The position numbers and the translations under genes are program-made. This document shows positions 1 to 11,547 of a DNA stretch of 64,000 nucleotides, piece after piece. Location: contig NC_030859.1 of the NCBI RefSeq assembly GCF_000208745.1, positions 11,088,875 to 11,152,874 on the forward strand, given 5' to 3'. The notes beneath the pieces are model-generated. The model saw nothing but the letters and a program-made list of their open reading frames with translations, was not told where the DNA came from and searched no databases. Position 1 is the first letter of the stretch, and every line of letters starts with the position of its first letter. The stretch is from Theobroma cacao. Its lineage: Eukaryota > Streptophyta > Magnoliopsida > Malvales > Malvaceae.

Positions 1-2
1 AA

Positions 3-332
3 GACCTCATGGAATACATCTAACGCTTTAGAGAAAGGGTATTGGATATACAAGAGTCTTATGATGAGAATGAGTTGATGACAATTTGCATTCAAGCAAT
101 GTTTGACGAGTGTAGGCTACAATTGGAGAATTTACCTCTTCCAACTTTTGCGACCTTAGTGGAAACGGCACGAAGAACCCATAATATGGTTCTCAAACAA
201 AAGGGAGTTACTTGTTTCAATAGAAAGAATACTCTAATAATGAATGCAATTCAAAGAAGAGGGAGAGAAATAAGAGGTCCTATTCAAAAGGGAATATTCC
301 ACAACAAGATGCAACAAGAGAGTTATGATTGA
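3..332 (+). pseudogene. Ty3/gypsy retrotransposon gag fragment
   Basis: Reading in the frame of position 3 gives a stretch typical of plant Ty3/gypsy gag (Retrotrans_gag family): an RFRERVLDIQESYDENEL segment, then a CIQAMFDECRLQLENLP segment, then LPTFATLVETARRTHN. An in-frame TAA at 21-23 replaces what should be Gln in the YIQRF-type motif, so the piece is dead. It is cut by the window edge on the left and ends at a stop at 330-332 before any zinc knuckle. Gag would package element RNA in cytoplasmic particles. I infer that it belongs to the same old element as the LTR starting at 8966, because that LTR lies in the same orientation and only repeats separate them. Confidence 0.65.
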
Positions 333-446
333 GAACAACAGTATCCAGAGCAACTTGTTTCTCAGTCATGTATGATATTTCTATGACTTTGACTCTTTAT
401 TGCTTTATGAATTACAATTTGACATTATAAAAAAGAATTATATTTA

Positions 447-752
447 GCAGCTAGCTTTATCGCTTATATTTTGGCTGTAATTATATTATACTATTGGTCG
501 CAAGCTTTATTACTCATTCTTTGACCATAGTTCATCATTCTTGCTTCAGCCGCAAGCTTTACCACTCATATTTTGGTTGCAATGATATTTTTCTATTGGT
601 CGCAAGCTTTATCGCTTATTCTTTGACCATAGTTTATTATTCATATTCCAGCAGCTACCTTTATCACTCATAATTTGCTGTAATGATGTTATGCTATTGG
701 TTGCTAGCTTTATTGCTCATTTCTTGGCCCTAGCTTATTACTCACAAATTGG
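447..752. repeat. 102-bp tandem repeat, three copies
   Basis: Units start at 447, 549 and 651, exactly 102 bp apart, and each begins with a gcagctagcttta-like or gccgcaagcttta-like string. Each unit is itself two related halves of about 50 bp built on 'gcaagctttatcgctcat' followed by an ttggc/ttgacc segment. The copies are diverged. The position between gag and the 3' LTR of a gypsy element fits a 3' untranslated region of Tat type, where tandem repeats are common. Confidence 0.7.
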
Positions 753-1018
753 TTGTAGCTCCTACGCTTACTTATTTTAAGGGTTGAATTAATCTCCATC
801 ATATCATGTTAGAGTTAATCTCCTTAACATAAAGTTGAGAGTTCCTTTTTGGCCACATATAATAATATGAAATAGGAATAAGTACGCAACATGTGTATGA
901 TATTATTATTATTGTAAAAAGAAAATAAAGATACGATATATCAATAGTAAAGTACTAGCTCAAATGAGCTTTCCAAAAAAGTAAAGGAAAAACAAAAGGG
1001 AAGCAAAAGCCTAGCCAA
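753..1018. other. Spacer without recognised gene
   Basis: AT-rich sequence with short TAT/ATT runs (around 900-915). I see no coding signal, RNA gene or element end. It is probably untranslated sequence of the surrounding gypsy element. Confidence 0.4.
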
Positions 1019-1761
1019 TTACATGCTCCATAGAGAAAAGTTACTATTCTGAATATTGGCAAAGATATCTAGTTGTTCTTGTAGTTCAGCTTCATGCTTT
1101 CTCAGTAAAGCTATCTTTGTATCCATGTCTTCCAACTCTTTTTCCCAATAAGACTTGTTGAGAAAAGCTTTGGCTCTAGATCTACAATCATTGAGGCATT
1201 CAAGTTTAAATCCAACGTCACAAGCATCATCGAAATCTCAAAACATTTGTTGCAATTCCTCTAATGAAGTACTCATTAATGGAGCATGGGAAATGGCTAG
1301 AGCTCTACCCAACACTTCCATCATTAAACAAATGACATCCATGTTCTTCAAAAAGGAGGTACTCCAAAATTCCCCTTCTATATTGAAAATTTGCTCCAAG
1401 TATTTCATGTCTTCTGAAGATATTTGTATACCATGGAATTCGACTTTCTTACCACTTTATTTAGTACATACTATTTGAGTATTAGAAACACTATTGGTAT
1501 CTTTTTGTGCTGGCACTAAAGAGGAAGAATGACAAGAATTAATCGGAGTAACTCTAGCATCATTAGTAACAACTCCAACATCATGAACAACCTCAATATT
1601 TGGAGTTGCTCGGACATTATTGATGACAACATCAGAAATAGCTCATCAACTCCAACATCAGGTATAACCTCAACAGTAAGAATAACCTCAGTGTTGGGAA
1701 CAACTTCAGTATTAGGAATAGCCTCATCTTGAATAACTTGAATAACTTCAGTATCAGGCAT
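1019..1761 (-). pseudogene. Decayed antisense ORF with coiled-coil C-terminus (PEARLI-4-like region)
   Basis: The minus strand from about 1761 down to a TAA at 1019-1021 keeps one protein-like reading across two frames. A low-complexity Val/Pro/Asn/Thr-rich N-terminal part shifts frame near 1640. After an in-frame TAA near 1458 comes a segment with EFHGIQISSEDMKYLEQIF and LMMEVLGRALAISHAPLM, another in-frame stop near 1253, then a charged coiled coil (ELEDMDTKIALLRKHEAELQ) to the end. The layout resembles the phospholipase-like/PEARLI-4 C-terminal regions found repeatedly in plant genomes, but that family call is from memory of pattern and weak. Lying antisense between gag and the 3' LTR, it may be the antisense ORF that Tat-lineage gypsy elements carry; this is inference. 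Confidence 0.45.
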
Positions 1762-1768
1762 AAGTTGT

Positions 1769-1874
1769 GAGCTTTAAAAGAAATAGCTAGCGATATATGT
1801 CGTGAGCTCCAATAAAAATAGCTCGTGGCAGAAGTCACGAGCTTTAAAAGAAATAGCTTGTGGCAAGTCGTGAG
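1769..1874. repeat. 35-bp tandem repeat, three copies
   Basis: Units starting gagctttaaaagaaatagct or gagctccaataaaaatagct begin at 1769, 1804 and 1839, exactly 35 bp apart, with a partial fourth near 1874. The 'gtcgtgagct/agctcgtgg' parts are partly self-complementary. Same untranslated region as the 102-bp array. Confidence 0.6.
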
Positions 1875-3868
1875 GTGAAAAGAAATGTCCAAAACAAAGG
1901 TGCCACACAAGCTGCGAGCTCCAAAGTAAAACAAAAGGCTTTAATTCAATAAAAAAACAAAAAAAAAGCTTTTGCTGCTTGTACTTACAATACTCAAGGC
2001 CAAGAAACGTAGCTTGTGATGCTAACAAATAAAAGAAGCAACAAAAAGCTGACATACACCAGCTTTTATTTACCCTTCTTCACTTCAACTTTTATTTGTT
2101 TCTTTATTTTAATGTTTCACATGGAAGAGTTATACTTCAAAACAAAAAGAAGATTCAAAACAAAAACAATCAAAACATCAAAAACAAGCTTTAAGGCAAA
2201 AATCAATTCAATAAAAAAAAATTTCTTCCTTGACGTGTTTGCTTGAATTTGTTTAACACTTTTGCTTTTACAATTTACTTTTAGCTACATCATGTGTCAA
2301 GCCCGACTTTATAAAATATTAGCCATGTCATTCATGTGATTGATAGAATGCTTGCATACTTGGAAAGCCCCGAAAAATCGTCAAAAGTCGGTAGTGTACC
2401 TAGTAGTGCAACTAAGTTCAATTAAGCCTTGAACTAGTCCAAATAGAGATTTTAAGATAAAATTGAGAATTTTAAAACCCCAGAATGACTTAAAATGGTG
2501 ATTCGGAGTTCGAGCACTGATTTGGAGTCAAATTGGAATTTTCATGACCTAGGGGCAAAATGGTCGTTTTACCACCCGAGGTTAAGATGTGAGTGTTGGA
2601 TGAAATTTTTGACTAAGATTGATTATGTGGAGTATAATTTGAGTTTGAGAAGTGAAAAATTTTAATTTCAACATTTTTTCGAGCATAAGGGCAAAATAGT
2701 CATTTTGCCACCTTAGGGGCAAAATGGTAATTTTACACACCCAACACTTGTCCAGCACATGGATTTTACCCAATATTATCATGGATAATTGAGAAAATTT
2801 ATATGGTGGAGAGAGATTGCTTAATGAGTAAGAATGACACATGGACTAATGGAATGGTGACATGTGTCAAATTCTCATCCATTTAATATTTTTCTTATAA
2901 ATTAGCATAAAATCAACCTATTTCTCTTCATATGGTTGGCCAAAACAAGAACAAAGGAAGAAAAGAAGAACAAAAACCCTAGGTGGAAAAATTCAAGGGA
3001 AAAGTGTGAAAATTCAAGGAAACAAGTGAAAAAAGGTAAGATTTTTCAATTCTAGCATGTGATCTACCTTTCCCATGCATTTTTTTCCATTTTCCATGGT
3101 TAAGAATCAAGTTTGCATGAGGATACCCTTGCTGGCCGGACATGGGGGGAGGAGTTTTGATGCTTGATTTGGTTAGATTTTAAGATATTTTAGTGTTTTT
3201 GGTTAGTTAGTGATGTGTAGCATTAAAATCAAGCAAGAAAAATTCACTTTCTCCCATCACCCATCATTGGCTGAATTTTTCCATGTAAAGTGTGAATGGT
3301 AGATTTGATTTTATTTCAAGTGAATTGGTTAGGAAATGATGAATTATGGTGAGAAAATCGAGTAGGAAAAATCATAGTGTTGATGCACCCACCATGGACA
3401 AAATTCTCAAGAGAAAATGTGAAGATGATTTTGCTAAATTTTATGCTATTTGACTTGTGTTTGATGGTTTGGAGAATTGGAAGAAAAATGGAGATCATTG
3501 GAGTTGAATTGGGCATATTGGCCAATTAATAGAGTGATAGATCGAATTAGGCCAATACCGTTTTATTTAGGTGCACAATTGAGTTTGAGTAGAACACCGT
3601 GTTTAGATGATAATTCGAGCAATTTACATTCCATTTCATGCAACCATATAGTTTTATAACGGTTTAGCACCAATGTGGTAAATTGCTTGATTGTGCATTA
3701 TGTTTAGGTGGTGAATCCTCCGATAAAGGCAAAGAAATTATACCCGAGGATCGATAATTGGAGTACTCTAAAAATATTTGACTCCAGAAAAGTGAGTAAC
3801 ATTATCATCATTTTAATTATCTAAAGTGGTCTTTTTATTCGATTTTTTGAATTTTATGAAAAATGAAT

Positions 3869-6781
3869 TGACACGACCCAGAACTCCCATCGGGCCCATG
3901 ACAACCGCAGCGACGTCCCGATAGGCACTTATTACTCGAAATGCCGATCGAAACCCCGCAAGGCTTAGCATCAGCTTCTGTATCTCCCCGATGAGTGACA
4001 GTTATTAAATCTCGCATTTCAAGAAACCAGAAGTCGTTTCCAAATCAAAATAATATAATATTATTTTCTAGCTCACAAGGACATTTTCGTTATTTTTTTT
4101 CAAAAATATCGAAACCCGCCAAAAACATGGTGTGTGGGTGAAAAACACATGTTTCATAATTAAAAGTAAATTTAGATGTCTAAAATAATTATTTGAAATG
4201 AAATTATAATTGTTTGAATAAAATATTAATATTCAATGAAATATTCTATTTTCTAAATAAAAATAATATTTATAGAGAAATCTGTAATTTAATTTCTGTA
4301 GTGTAAAAGCTAAGTATATTCATACGTACTTTAAAGCAGATAACTGAAGTATAAAATTTCTTTTACAGTGACACGTGGGCCCCCAACTAACCAATAAGGT
4401 GTGAGTCTGTGAACCTACAGTTTTGTCGATGCAAGGCTAACTAAAGTCCTTAATGCAATCGGTTATCTACCGGTTATCTCGAGCCTGAAATGTGGGGAAT
4501 TGAGGGTGGTGAGATTACAAAATCTCAGTGAGTAAATAGACACCATCTAAATTATCTAAAAGCGAGTAAATGGAAACGAATTAAAATAAGTCATCATACT
4601 GTAATTTCATTACCATTCAATTCATTTCAACCAAATAAACAAATAGGCTTATGATTTCTTGAAAAGCTTGGCTCGTGCCAAAAATAATTCTCATACTCAG
4701 TTATTAGGGATACCTTGATCGAGGGTTATCCCAACTGAGTTCGCCAAGGCTGTTAAATGTCTTTACATCCGAAATTTTAGCCATGCCTTAGCGTTGGCTG
4801 AGTCTCACTCTCATGCGGTGGTCCACATGAAGTGCACTCAAATCTTTGCCTCCAGAGATACCTTCCACACGGCTCTTCGATCGAGGTAAAGTATATCTGG
4901 TTTTGTGCCTCCTCTCTTAGGCTGGTCCACAGAACCTCCACTGTAGGGATTATGAATTATTTTATCTACCACCTGATTTATAAAATCTTTTTCTGCATGA
5001 CATGGTAATTTATCGCAATCTAGCCTCTCAAGGTTGAATTCATAGCATATATAATTTTGATACAAATACCGACTTTGCCATTCATGCTCACATATTGCTA
5101 TAAGCCATATAATTTAAAACACAGTTTATAACACAAGTAGGCAGTCTCCAATTACTCTATTTTCAAAACCAGTATTCAATTTTTCAAAAAATTTATAAAA
5201 TCATTTTATAAATCACAATTTCTCCTAAAACATAGCAATTTACTATTTAAACACATTTTTTATAAAATCACCAAATTGAATAAAACTACTCTAGCTAATT
5301 AAGACGATAATAAGTTCACTCACAGTTCTAGGAGTCAATGTACTCCTAATCCTAGTCTTCAAGCACAATCTCTGTACTTTTACCAATGTCATTTGCTCAC
5401 CACCTATCCACAATGTACAATACATAATTCACCACATTAATGCTTGACCATTATAAATCAATTCAGGCTTGGTTATATGCATGATATGATATGCAACTTA
5501 TCCGACTACCGCTTAAATGCAGTGCTGACCTAATTCGACCTATTACCCGATTAAATGACAATTGTGTCCGATTTGGCTCCAAATTGCTCCATTTCATTTC
5601 TAATACCTCAATTCACCAAACATTATTCAAATAACACCAATTTCAGCATCAAAACCCTCCCATTTTTTTCATGGAAAAATTCGGCCATTACAGTGCACTA
5701 ACACTATGATTTTTCCTACTTAATTTTCTCACCATTATTCATCATTTTCTAAGCCATTTCTCTTAAAATAATAACAATCCATCTCCCACACATATCAAGG
5801 AAGATTCGGCTATGAAGATTCATGGGGAAAATGGATTCCTTTCTTGTTGTTTTGCTTCTAAATATGCTAAACTAACTAAAAACACTAACATAACTTAAAA
5901 TCAAATCAATCCAACATCTTTCTCTCTCCTTACCCATTTGACCAGCCATGAATTCATCATGAAAACATGTAATTCAAGCATGGAAAATAAGGAGAAATGC
6001 TTAAGGAAAATAGATTCAAGCTTAAGTTGAAAAATCCTACCTTTTTCACTTGTTTTCCTCGATTTTCCACACTTTTTCTCTTGAAATTCTTCACCTAGGG
6101 TTTGTTCTTCCTTTCTTTCCCTCTCTTCCTTGCTTGGTCGAATATTTGGAGAGATAATGGGCTGATTTATGCTGATTTTTAAGTTAAATAATAAAATATC
6201 TTAAGCTTGACATATGGCATGTTTCCATTGATCTATTTTTAAAACTTTAAATATTTTAAACCTTTTATTTTCACCACATGATTAGTCAAAGGTCAAAATG
6301 AGGATAAGGGAAGACCATGTGCTGGACAAGTGTCTTGGTGGTGGAAAATTATTGTTTTGCCCATGGGGTGCCAAAATTACCGTTTTACCCCTATGCTCCG
6401 AAAAATATCGAGATTTCAATTTTTCACTTCTCAACCTCAAATCATACTCCAATAAGTCAAATATGATCAAAATCTTTCAAAAAAATTCCCATTTTGTCCT
6501 CAAGTGGCAAAATTACCATTTTACCCCTAGATAGTGAAAATTTTGATTAACTCCAAATTGATCCTCGAACTCCGAATTACCATTTTAAGTCATCCTTGGA
6601 TAGTAAAAGTCTTAATTTCACCTTTAAATTCCTATTTGAACTAGTTTAAGGCTTAATCGACTTAATGGTACCATTAGGGGTGATATCGTCTTTTAACGAT
6701 TTCTTGAACTTCTTAAATATGCAAACATTCTATTGAGCATGTAAAAGACATCGTAATTATTTTATAGAACAGGGTTTGATA
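3869..6781 (-). mobile_element. Family-A LTR-type element (inner copy, reverse orientation)
   Basis: It starts TGACACGACCCAGAACTCCC at 3869 and ends near 6781 in GGGTTTGATA, matching the reverse complement of the outer copy's start. Length is about 2.9 kb, as expected if the outer copy without insertion is about 3.0 kb. The outer copy resumes immediately after it. The flanks gaatt (3865-3869) and gagtt (6782-6786) match at four of five bases and are a plausible decayed target duplication. There are no open reading frames of note. With the outer copy it forms long inverted repeats. Confidence 0.7.
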
Positions 6782-7765
6782 GAGTTAAATGGTAAATCTT
6801 TGTGTTTTGTAACTAAAATGTGATTTAATGAAATGATATTATAACATCGTCTTGAAATTGAATGGTGGTTTGAAAATAGAGTAATTGGAGACTGTTTTCA
6901 TGTGTTGTAAATTCATGGTTCTAATTGATTGCTTATGGCAATATTTGCATGAATGGCTGAATTGGTATTTGTGTTAAAAATGTATAAACTGTTGTTTGCC
7001 TTGATAGGCTGGATAATGATAAAATTGCCATGTCATGCTGTTGAATTTTTATTGTATGGTGGGTCTAGCTTGCTGCAGTGGGCGAGTTTTGTGGACCAGC
7101 CTATTAGAGGGGCACGAAATCTGGTTATATATGTACCTCGATCGGAGAGGCGCGTAGGGTATCTCTTGAGGTATGGTTAGAGTTCACGTCACATCGAACC
7201 ACCTCGTGATGATGAACTCGGCTATGCCAAGAAACGGCTATGTTTTTCAAACTAAAAATATGTTTATGTGTATACGAAACTTTTTAACAGCCTTGGCGGA
7301 CTCGATTAAATGCCTTGGCCAAGGTATTCCTGAGAATGATTTTGGCAAGAGCCAAGCTTTTAAGATACTCATAAGCTATGTTGATTATTTAAATGAAATG
7401 AATATTTATGTTATGAATTACATATTAAGATGGAATATTTTAATCGTCTCCATTTACTCGACTTTAGATATTTTGGATGGTGTTTGTTTACTCAATGGGA
7501 TTATATAATTTCGCCACTCTCCTTTCCACCCATTTTAGGCTCAGAATAGGTTGTAGATAGCTGATTTCATCAAGGCCACCATTGGATTTGCATCTTCTAA
7601 ACTGTAGATTCACAGTCTTTCTTACTTTTGGTTATTCGGGGGCCCATTGGTTATTGTAAATTAAATTTTATACTTTGGTTATCTGTATTATAGTATGTAT
7701 GAATTTATTTAGCTTTTACACTACAAAAATTATTTACCGATAACTCTATAAATATTGTTTTATAA

Positions 7766-7911
7766 GAAAATAGAATATTTTATTGAATATTTTTATTATA
7801 TTCAAATAGTCATAATTTCATTTTAAATGAAGGTTTNGAAAATAGAATTATTTTATTGAATATTTTTATTATATTCAAATAGTCATAATTTCATTTTAAA
7901 TGAAGGTTTTA
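7766..7911. repeat. 72-bp tandem duplication with an N at the junction
   Basis: The block starting gaaaatagaat at 7766 is repeated at 7838 almost without change. The last base of the first copy (7837) is N. A near-identical duplication meeting at a single unknown base may be a contig join rather than biology. Confidence 0.75.
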
Positions 7912-8223
7912 GACTTTTAAACTTATTTTTGATTATGAATTATGTGTTTTGTACTTGCATACTACATTTTTAGCTAGTTTTGAAATTTTTAGAGAAAAAT
8001 GACCAAAATGCCCCTGTGAGACAGAAATCATTTTTTTATTGTTTTAAGTTGAAAATAGCTTAAAATCATTTAGAACATGATATTTGGCAATGGTTACTCA
8101 CATGAGAAAATAGAAACTGATATTAAAGCCTTGCGGGGTTCCGGTTGGTATTTTAGGTAATGAGTGTATATCAGGACACCGCGGCTGTTGTCATGGGCTC
8201 GAGGGGAGTACTGGGTTGTGACA

Positions 8224-8332
8224 TCATGACTTGAAACAAATCCTTGTTTTACCAAGATAATTTTCTTTCCAAACATAAATAATTCTTATTTTGAACTTTT
8301 TTTTAAATCAAACAGTTTTTCTGTCTGTTCAA

Positions 8333-8363
<31 letters not shown>

Positions 8364-8953
8364 CATAAAAAAAATCTCGTTCAATCAAAAATCTTCATCT
8401 CATGCATGAATTATTTTCTTTCTCATATTTCAATTAAAAAAAATTCATGCAGGGGGGGCAACAAACATGCAAGCAAAAGAAATTCAATTTTTTTTGAAAA
8501 GCAAGAAAAATACAAATAAAAATAGAGAGAGAGCAAACAAGAAATTATAAGAAGAAGAAAAACTTACATGTTCAAAAAGATTTGCAAAAGAACAAACCTT
8601 ACTCTAAATTTTGTTTTGCTTAGAATCTGAATAAAGAAAATTGTTTATAGTAGCTTCATATTTATAGAGCATATAGAATCAAGGTTTTTATGAAAAAGAT
8701 TAACTTTCCTTTTACGATTTGTATCTTGAAAATATTATTCTATGAAAATATATTATTATATAACTAATCAAACATTACACTAAACAGTAATATGTTATTA
8801 CCTAAAGCATTATAACTTAAGGTGTTACTATCCGAAATAGTACTACTTGGGACGTTACTACCTGAGATGTTATAGTACAATACGTTATAGTACAAAATAA
8901 AACTTTTCCCTAAAGTAATGTATAAGAATTATTGTTAAGTAAGAATTCTTATA
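8224..8953 (+). other. 3' untranslated region of the split gypsy element
   Basis: This continues the host interrupted at 2294. It holds a (TA)n microsatellite at about 8336-8363, a purine-rich stretch (8440-8580) and a short tandem motif of the gttactacctgagatgttat type around 8790-8900. I see no gene. It leads directly into a polypurine tract and LTR. Confidence 0.5.
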
Positions 8954-10020
8954 CAGGGGGCAAAATGTAGATACTTGATTTTAGTTAATACTTATTCTCT
9001 AAAAAATTATGTTACAACATAATATTGTACAAAGAACAACCAAAACAAGTGAAGTGTTACTTCACGCAGAACAACTAGAACAATTGAAGCGTTACTTCAC
9101 GCAGAACAACCAGAACAAGTGAAGTACTACTTAAAACAGAACAACTAGAATAAGTAGAGCACTACTCCATATGAAACAACTAATACAAGTAGAACAGCTA
9201 CTTCGAATAGAATAACTACTTCGCTTGGATGACAGTGAAAGCAACTCGGAATAAGTGGTAGGGTTCATGGGTTACTGTCATCGTGGGATGTTCTAAAGAG
9301 TTTGGCTTGGTGGCTCAGTGGCTCAGATATGGAGGTAGTTAAGAGGTCTTCCTCTTAACTTTTTCCTAAAGTATAAGTGTTTCATCCTCCTACCTTGTTC
9401 TCGTATACTTATTCACATGCACTTTTTTCTCTTGTACCTATTCATGTACAGTTTTTTTTTTGTACCTGTTCTCGTATAGCTTCTTCTCTTGTACTTGTTC
9501 ACGTATACCTTTTTCTCTTGTACTTTTTCACGTGTACCTATATTTTATTATCTTTTACTCGAGAACAAGTCTTATTATGCCCGATTATAATAACGGTTAC
9601 TCATATTAATGTTCTTCATAATAATGTCATTCATTAGGCATTAAAGTCTATTATTGAGTAATCGTCACTTTTAGCATTATATATATAAAGCCTCACAATT
9701 CATTTAGGGGGCTCTTCTCATCCCTAAAAAGCTATCACATTCTCCTCCAAAGCTTCTCTCTTTAATTCTCTTATATTCCCTAATTCTCTTCTTATTGTCT
9801 TCCACTTGTCACGACACTCAGTACTTCAAAAACTGCTCCAATCTTCTTCTTCGCTGCCTTCGGTGCATCCTTTTACTTGTTTGCAATGCTTCCTCTCCCT
9901 ATCACAAGAACCCTTTTTACACTCCCCCTTCTTCAAAATTTCAAGTCTTACTCTTGAGACCTACAGTGACTTTGCTATGTTTTTCACTCTTTCAAAACAA
10001 CTCAACTAAACTTCAATTGT
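8954..10020 (+). mobile_element. Polypurine tract and 3' LTR of a Ty3/gypsy (Tat-like) element
   Basis: The polypurine tract ACAGGGGGCAAAA (about 8953-8965) is followed at once by TGTAGATACTTG, a common start of plant gypsy LTRs. U3 contains a degenerate tandem array (about 9045-9230) with the hairpin gtgaagtgttacttcac, and a second pyrimidine-rich tandem array (about 9385-9545; ctcttgtacttgttcacg type). A strong TATA box, TATATATAAAG, lies at 9679-9689, so transcription would start near 9710. The LTR's right end is uncertain; I place it near 10020 because sequence of a different character (a hAT fragment) follows at 10119. No second LTR lies in the window. Confidence 0.6.
9679..9689 (+). promoter_or_regulatory. 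TATA box of the gypsy LTR
   Basis: TATATATAAAG in the middle of the LTR, at the expected U3/R boundary, with C/T-rich leader sequence following. Confidence 0.55.
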
Positions 10021-10118
10021 AAGCAATTTTCAATCCAAATTAAGTTTTTAAATATTTCATGTCTAAATATTTTTTGATTAATTTGATAGTTTGAATTTAG
10101 CTATGTAATCGAACGAGT

Positions 10119-10214
10119 GACCAATGGATGGATGATTACTTGGTGACTTATATTGAAAAAGATGTATCAGATAGTGTTTCCACTAATACTATCATACAAC
10201 GTTTTCAAAATATG
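10119..10214 (+). pseudogene. hAT-type transposase C-terminal fragment
   Basis: About 32 codons from GAC at 10119 read DQWMDDYLVTYIEKDV, followed by an IIQRFQNMQK motif. This closely resembles the extreme C-terminus of plant hAT proteins with a TTF-type zinc finger/DUF4371. The catalytic and dimerisation regions are absent, so it is a broken-off tail. The family call rests on recognition of the motif pair only. It lies just upstream of the DC1 gene and has no visible link to it. Confidence 0.45.
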
Positions 10215-10411
10215 CAAAAATGGTCATGGATAATTATAGTTTTTTTAAATATTTCTATTTTGAAGTATTAAATGATTGTATTGAATTTACATTTTCTTTA
10301 ATTTAATGTTAAAACTTTTACTCTATGAATTTTAACATATTTATTTTTTTAATTATTATTTTAATTATAACATCACTTAAAAAAATTCTTGGGTACATCC
10401 CTGCTCATGGG

Positions 10412-11547
10412 ATGGAACACCCTCTTCACCCCGATCACCCTCTCAAGCTCATTTCTAATACAGAGATGTTTTTGTGTCATCAATGTAGAGACCTTTCGGC
10501 TGGATTTATTTACATGTGCTACCTATGTGACTTCATGCTTGATGTGAAATGTGCTTCTACAGCAACACCCAAAAACGAGAGCCAGAGGCTAAAAGAGATG
10601 GAGAAAGAATCCAAGTCGTGTTTTTTCAACCAAGACCATGGGGTTTTCTTCTTCAATTTTAGGCACCAACCCAAACAAAATTTTAAGTGCAGCATTTGCT
10701 ACCAAGCAATCTTGGGTCCAGCCTATAGTTTCATCTATTGTCATTATGTGCTTCATGAATCTTGTCTTGGATTTCCCACAAGAGATCCAAGTCCCTGTTC
10801 TTCCAGGATACCCCTTACACCCAGTTGTCATTGGCGACGGCTATAGATGTGCTTGTGGTGCCACAGTGGAGGAGCACGGCTTTAGCTATTGTAATTGTGG
10901 GAGTCAATATTACCTCAGCTTCCACCTTCGATGTGCCAATTCCTTAATGCGAGCCTTGAAATCCAAGTCTCATAAGCACCCTCTTTTCTACTTCGGAACT
11001 GAACGTCAAAGGCTCTTTGGCAATATGGATGAAAACTATAAACATGGCCTTTCCATATGTAAAAAATGCCATGAATCTCTTTGTGACGTGCCATTCTTTC
11101 GCTGCCCCTTTTGTGACATCAATTTTCATTTGAAGTGCATCTTACTACCACATTTAATTAAATCTAAATATCATATTCATCCTTTTATACCCTAAAAATT
11201 TTTTTTTTAAAAATGATTTTGTGAAGAAGAAAAGCATTCAGAAAGTTATATCTATTGTTGTGAAGAATGTCAGGAATTATCTATTGCTCACATAGAATGT
11301 GTATTCAACCAAGTAAGTCAACATCTATGATCTCTTTTGAAAATTTTGTCTTTGTTAGTATTACTAGTCTATGACACATAACTTCATGACTTGTTGTTGA
11401 TAAGAGAATTTATTTATTAAGCCATTTTATTGAGTTACGTAAGTTTATGGTTTTTATTATTATTATTATTATTATTATTTTCAGGTGGAAGGAACCAGAG
11501 AAGCAGTGGAGGAATCCTCAATAGAAGATGAACAAAGTGATGAATAA
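10412..11547 (+). pseudogene. DC1 (divergent C1) zinc-finger domain protein, frameshifted
   Basis: It encodes a Cys/His-rich protein of the plant DC1/C1-like family; these bind zinc and have been tied to stress and hormone signalling. I start at the ATG at 10412 (MEHPLHPDHPLKLI), although the frame is open from 10325. The modules in order are FLCHQCRDLSAGFIYMC, FKCSICYQAILGPAY, YRCACGATVEEHGFSYCNC, SICKKCHESLCDVPFFRC and a last CCEECQELSIAHIEC. The frame shifts near 10770: one extra G in cttggatt separates HESCL from FPQEIQVPVLPGYPLHP. In-frame TAA, TAA and TGA follow HPFIP (11192-11214), yet the frame resumes as CCEECQELSIAHIECVFNQ. An intron (gtaagt at 11313 to AG at 11484) joins to VEGTREAVEESS and a stop at 11545-11547. 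In the first module the usual LH is LD (CDFMLDVKC), so a zinc ligand is lost. It is probably a recent pseudogene; a sequencing error could explain only the frameshift. Confidence 0.8.

Larger units (their letters stand above)
2295..8223 (+). mobile_element. Family-A LTR-type element (outer copy, split by 3869-6781)
   Basis: The left end is TGTCAAGCCCGAC at 2295 and the right end is GGGTTGTGACA ending at 8223, giving the TG...CA ends of an LTR. The flanking five bases are tcatg on both sides (2290-2294 and 8224-8228), a perfect target-site duplication. The copy is interrupted: its first part is 2295-3868 and its second part about 6782-8223, together about 3.0 kb. Alignment by eye to the inner copy shows the same sequence in reverse orientation. 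No protein-coding internal region is present, so it reads as a solo LTR of a Ty3/gypsy-sized element. The second half carries a 72-bp duplication at 7766-7911. Confidence 0.75.

Noticed and set aside
1155..1478. 107-codon + strand frame
   Set aside because: It is antisense to the minus-strand pseudogene, whose coiled-coil reading is far more protein-like.
10325..10411. Hydrophobic N-terminal extension of the DC1 protein as a signal peptide
   Set aside because: The stretch is AT-rich flanking DNA (Ile/Leu-rich by composition); the DC1 homology starts at MEHPLHPDHP.
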